Shown one piece after another: positions 14,146-16,816 of a DNA stretch of 16,816 bases (its first letter is position 1; each line of letters begins with the position of its first letter). Under the pieces are notes generated by a model, which saw nothing but the letters and a program-made list of their open reading frames with translations, was not told the DNA's origin and searched no databases. The position numbers and the translations under genes were made by a program. The DNA lies in assembly GCA_041552055.1 (NCBI GenBank), contig JBFELO010000099.1, positions 1 through 16,816 of the forward strand, given 5' to 3'. The stretch is from JBFELO01 sp041552055. Lineage in GTDB: Bacteria; Acidobacteriota; Thermoanaerobaculia; Thermoanaerobaculales; Sulfomarinibacteraceae.

Positions 14146-16800
14146 TCAGCCCTTGGGCTCGACCAACCGCCGAAACTCTGGATCCTCGCGCAGCGGCTGG
14201 AGGTCCGGGCAGCATCGCAGGGCCGGGTAATCCCAGAATCCGTTAACGATCGCCCTGCGCAGCAGGCGCAACGCTTCCTCCCGATCCCCCAGTTGGGCGG
14301 CAATACGCGCGCGCAGGAAGTCTGATTCACCAAACACTCGATGTGCCCTCGTCTGGGCCAGGGTGAACATCTGCGTGTACGCGGCATCGCGATCGCCGGC
14401 GCGTGCAGCAGCGAGGCCGATCACCTTCGATCGATCGAATGAATCTGGCAGACCGTGGACTGCATCGAGCACCACTTGATACGCGTCATCTGCTCTGCCC
14501 GTGAGGTACATCGCATCGCTCCAGAGTTCGAGGAATGTATCAGGGTGACTCTCTGAGATTTCTGATCGACGCAACTCGTCGAGCGTGCGCTCCGCCACGC
14601 TGATCGCGGCATCGGAGTGACCGTGCTCGCGGAGTTCCACGGCCGCCGCGATCAAGATCTGGGCGTGATGAAACGGAACCAAGGCGGGTTCCAGCAGCGC
14701 ATCCTGGATCGACAGCTCCAGCAGCTCGATGTCGCCAGCTGCGGCGAGCGCGGCAAGCCGATGGCCAGAAACCCACAACCGATCGCTGATCCGCTGCGTG
14801 GTCGGGCCGAGACGTTCGATCGCCTCGAGCTCATCGTCGTGCTGCCCAACCAGGTGATACGCCCTTGCCGCGCCTGTGAACGCGATCTCCTTCGGTTGCT
14901 GCGGCTGGATCGGATCCCACACCATGCCGTCGAACGCAGCGATCGCCTGGTGTGGCCGATTCGCGCGGACTGCACTGTCGATCACGTACAGCCGCGAAAT
15001 GCAGTTCCGGGGGTCACGTTCCAACACCTCCTGAAACACCTGGGAGGCTCCCCGCCAGTTACCGTCGATCCGGAACAGGATGCCATCGAGGATCCTCTCC
15101 TGCTGCAGCGACAATCGCAGACGATTTTTCGGTAGAAGCTTCGCGAGACCGGCCAAGGCAACTTCCTGTTCGACAACTTTCGGTCGCACGAACGTGAGGG
15201 CGCCGGACCAGACGAGCCTCGGTCGCATGAAATCGGGATCGAGTTCGAGGGCTCGCTCCACGCGGGCGAACGCCGCTTCGAGCGGAGCCGCACCAGCGAT
15301 CTCCAGCGACGCGCGGAACTCCCGGTAGGCATCGATTCGCGGCCAACGCTCGCCGGCTCCGAACGCGAGCGACGGGTGGAGCTCATCCTGGACGGCGATC
15401 AATGCCTGGTCGCTCAACACCCTCAGGGCAGGTCCCAACGCCTCGCGGCCCGTCGACACCGGACCGAACACGCCCACGATCCGGCCGCTCGCGGCCTCCT
15501 CGAGGGTCGCGGAGAACTCGACCTCTTCTCCTTGTCTGTGCCAGCCGCCGCTCAGGACCAGTCCGGCGTTCGTTGCCGCGGCGATACGCTCAACCTCGAG
15601 TAACGAGGTGACTGGATACGCGGACAACTCCTCCGCACGGACGACCTCGACCTCTTCCAGCGTGGCGAGAGCCCTCGCGAGATGCATCGCGGCCAACATG
15701 CCGAGTGGTTCGTCCCCGCCGCAGTTAGCGGCACAAACGAACGGAACCACGGCGATCCGGTGCGGAATGAGGTCGGCACTGGGGGATTCCCCGCCCGACG
15801 TGCCGAGCATGATGCGGAAGCCGAGGAGTGCGAGTGCCACGATGGCCGCGACAACCGCGAGCCGGGCGCCACGCTGCCGGGATCGGCCTGGCACCTCTGA
15901 AATGATGCGCGTAAGCCGTCGGAATGACGTGGTCCGCTCCAGCGATACACTGTTGCTGAAGGCGTCGAGCGCCAGCCTCAGGTCGTGCGCCGAGGAGAAG
16001 CGATCCTTGGGTCGCTTCTCCAGGCAGCGCCACACGATCTGGGCGAGCGCGTCCGGCACCCGCCAGCCGAGCCGTGGTGGGTCGTCGTGCAGGATCATCG
16101 CCATGGTTTCGCCCGGAGTCTCGCCCGCGAAGGGTCTCCGCCCCGTGAGCATCTCGAAGAGCATCACACCGACGGCAAAGATGTCCGTTCGGTGGTCGAC
16201 CGGCAGTCCACGTATCTGCTCCGGAGACATGCAGCACGGGGTGCCGGCCACGTCGCCGGGATGGGTGTCTTCCCGGCCCACGTCGCGGCTGTCCGCCTCG
16301 CCGCCGCGACGCGCTGTGGACGCGGCCAGGGCAGCGATTCCGAAGTCCAGGATCTTGACTCTGCCGTCGCTGGTCAGGAAGACGTTCTCACTCTTGAGGT
16401 CCCTGTGGACAACTCCCCTGTCGTGCGCCGCCTCGAGCGCGTGCGTCACTCCGGCCGCATACTCGAGCGCCTTACTGACCGCGAGCGCTCCGGACAGCAT
16501 CCGTTGCTTGAGGCTCTCTCCATCGAGCAGCTCGGTGACGATGAACGGTCTTCCACACCACGTCCCGACGTCGTGGATCACGACGATGTTCGGATGGCTC
16601 ACCGTGGCCATGGCCCGCGCCTCGGTCTTGAACCGGTGGATCCTACTCTGGTCGGTCACCAGCTCCGGTTTCAGCAACTTGACGGCGACCTCGCGACCGA
16701 GTCGCTCGTCGCGGGCTCGATACACCACCCCCATACCGCCCTCGCCGATCTTGCCCTCGAGAGTGTAGATGCCGACACGCTGCTGGCCCTGGTCGTTCAT
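14146..16800 (-). CDS. Membrane-anchored PknB-type Ser/Thr protein kinase with TolB-like and TPR-type C-terminal domain
   Basis: An 884-residue protein from the ATG at 16800, with GGAGGG close upstream. The kinase domain at about 12-280 is complete: GEGGMG loop (19-24), K41 in VAVK, HRDLKSEN (132-139), DFG (152-154), GTPCCMSPEQ activation segment and a C-lobe ending KRPKDRFSSAHDL. A transmembrane helix lies at about 312-332. Outside the membrane a TolB-like segment begins at about 348 (HRIAVVPFVCAANC), with a recoverable CxxxC pair (C356, C360). From about 470 on, helical TPR-like repeats run to the end (for example YREFRASLEIAG, then ARVERALELDPDFMRP). The last segment (GFWDYPALRCCPDLQPLREDPEFRRLV) matches the usual end of TPR regions in kinase and cyclase sensors. 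All catalytic residues are present, so an active receptor kinase is expected. Targets and ligand are unknown. The promoter is beyond the right edge. Confidence 0.92.
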   Translation of the reverse strand: MNDQGQQRVGIYTLEGKIGEGGMGVVYRARDERLGREVAVKLLKPELVTDQSRIHRFKTEARAMATVSHPNIVVIHDVGTWCGRPFIVTELLDGESLKQRMLSGALAVSKALEYAAGVTHALEAAHDRGVVHRDLKSENVFLTSDGRVKILDFGIAALAASTARRGGEADSRDVGREDTHPGDVAGTPCCMSPEQIRGLPVDHRTDIFAVGVMLFEMLTGRRPFAGETPGETMAMILHDDPPRLGWRVPDALAQIVWRCLEKRPKDRFSSAHDLRLALDAFSNSVSLERTTSFRRLTRIISEVPGRSRQRGARLAVVAAIVALALLGFRIMLGTSGGESPSADLIPHRIAVVPFVCAANCGGDEPLGMLAAMHLARALATLEEVEVVRAEELSAYPVTSLLEVERIAAATNAGLVLSGGWHRQGEEVEFSATLEEAASGRIVGVFGPVSTGREALGPALRVLSDQALIAVQDELHPSLAFGAGERWPRIDAYREFRASLEIAGAAPLEAAFARVERALELDPDFMRPRLVWSGALTFVRPKVVEQEVALAGLAKLLPKNRLRLSLQQERILDGILFRIDGNWRGASQVFQEVLERDPRNCISRLYVIDSAVRANRPHQAIAAFDGMVWDPIQPQQPKEIAFTGAARAYHLVGQHDDELEAIERLGPTTQRISDRLWVSGHRLAALAAAGDIELLELSIQDALLEPALVPFHHAQILIAAAVELREHGHSDAAISVAERTLDELRRSEISESHPDTFLELWSDAMYLTGRADDAYQVVLDAVHGLPDSFDRSKVIGLAAARAGDRDAAYTQMFTLAQTRAHRVFGESDFLRARIAAQLGDREEALRLLRRAIVNGFWDYPALRCCPDLQPLREDPEFRRLVEPKG

Positions 16801-16816
16801 CGCCCTCCGAACTTCA

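Overview
The window is GC-rich (roughly 70% in the coding parts, by eye). It carries nine protein-coding regions, one of them cut by the left edge. Several traits point to a Gram-negative, Acidobacteriota-like bacterium or a neighbouring phylum such as Gemmatimonadota, Krumholzibacteriota or Eisenbacteria. These traits are two membrane-anchored PknB-type Ser/Thr kinases with large extracytoplasmic sensor domains (one a PD40/TolB-like propeller, one TolB-like plus TPR), a bacterial Tricorn-type protease, a YfhO-type GT-C membrane protein and an ECF sigma/anti-sigma pair. The phylum is an inference from gene content. No tRNA, rRNA, CRISPR, phage or transposase gene was found.

Layout. 1-111 (-): start of an unrecognised gene with a perfect Shine-Dalgarno in a distinctly AT-richer patch. 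174-2843 (-): PD40-propeller Ser/Thr kinase. A short divergent promoter region follows. 3152-5494 (+): YfhO-like membrane protein. 5616-8870 (+): exported Tricorn-like S41 protease. A hairpin at 8900-8929 separates it from a convergent three-gene operon on the minus strand, read as ECF sigma factor (10321-10998), membrane anti-sigma-like protein (9611-10324) and secreted protein (8959-9624). These three overlap by 4 and 14 nt. The 10999-11554 intergenic region separates that operon from a divergent gamma-glutamyltranspeptidase-like Ntn hydrolase (11555-13255, +). It holds a hexamer repeat, a 12-bp palindrome, a 114-bp imperfect palindrome with 39-nt arms, and a 9-bp hairpin. After about 390 nt without a convincing gene come a 66-residue zinc-ribbon protein (13645-13845, -), a 300-nt spacer with nested inverted repeats, and a second Ser/Thr kinase (14146-16800, -).

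Common theme. Most genes concern the cell envelope: signal sensing (two kinases, the ECF/anti-sigma pair), peptide turnover (Tricorn protease, gamma-glutamyltranspeptidase) and possibly glycosylation of envelope polymers (YfhO). The genes run in separate units on both strands, so only the sigma/anti-sigma/secreted set is a clear operon. No single defined system such as defence, secondary metabolism or mobile DNA is evident. The least explained elements are the 114-bp palindrome, the nested inverted repeats near 14.0-14.1 kb, and the third gene of the sigma operon.
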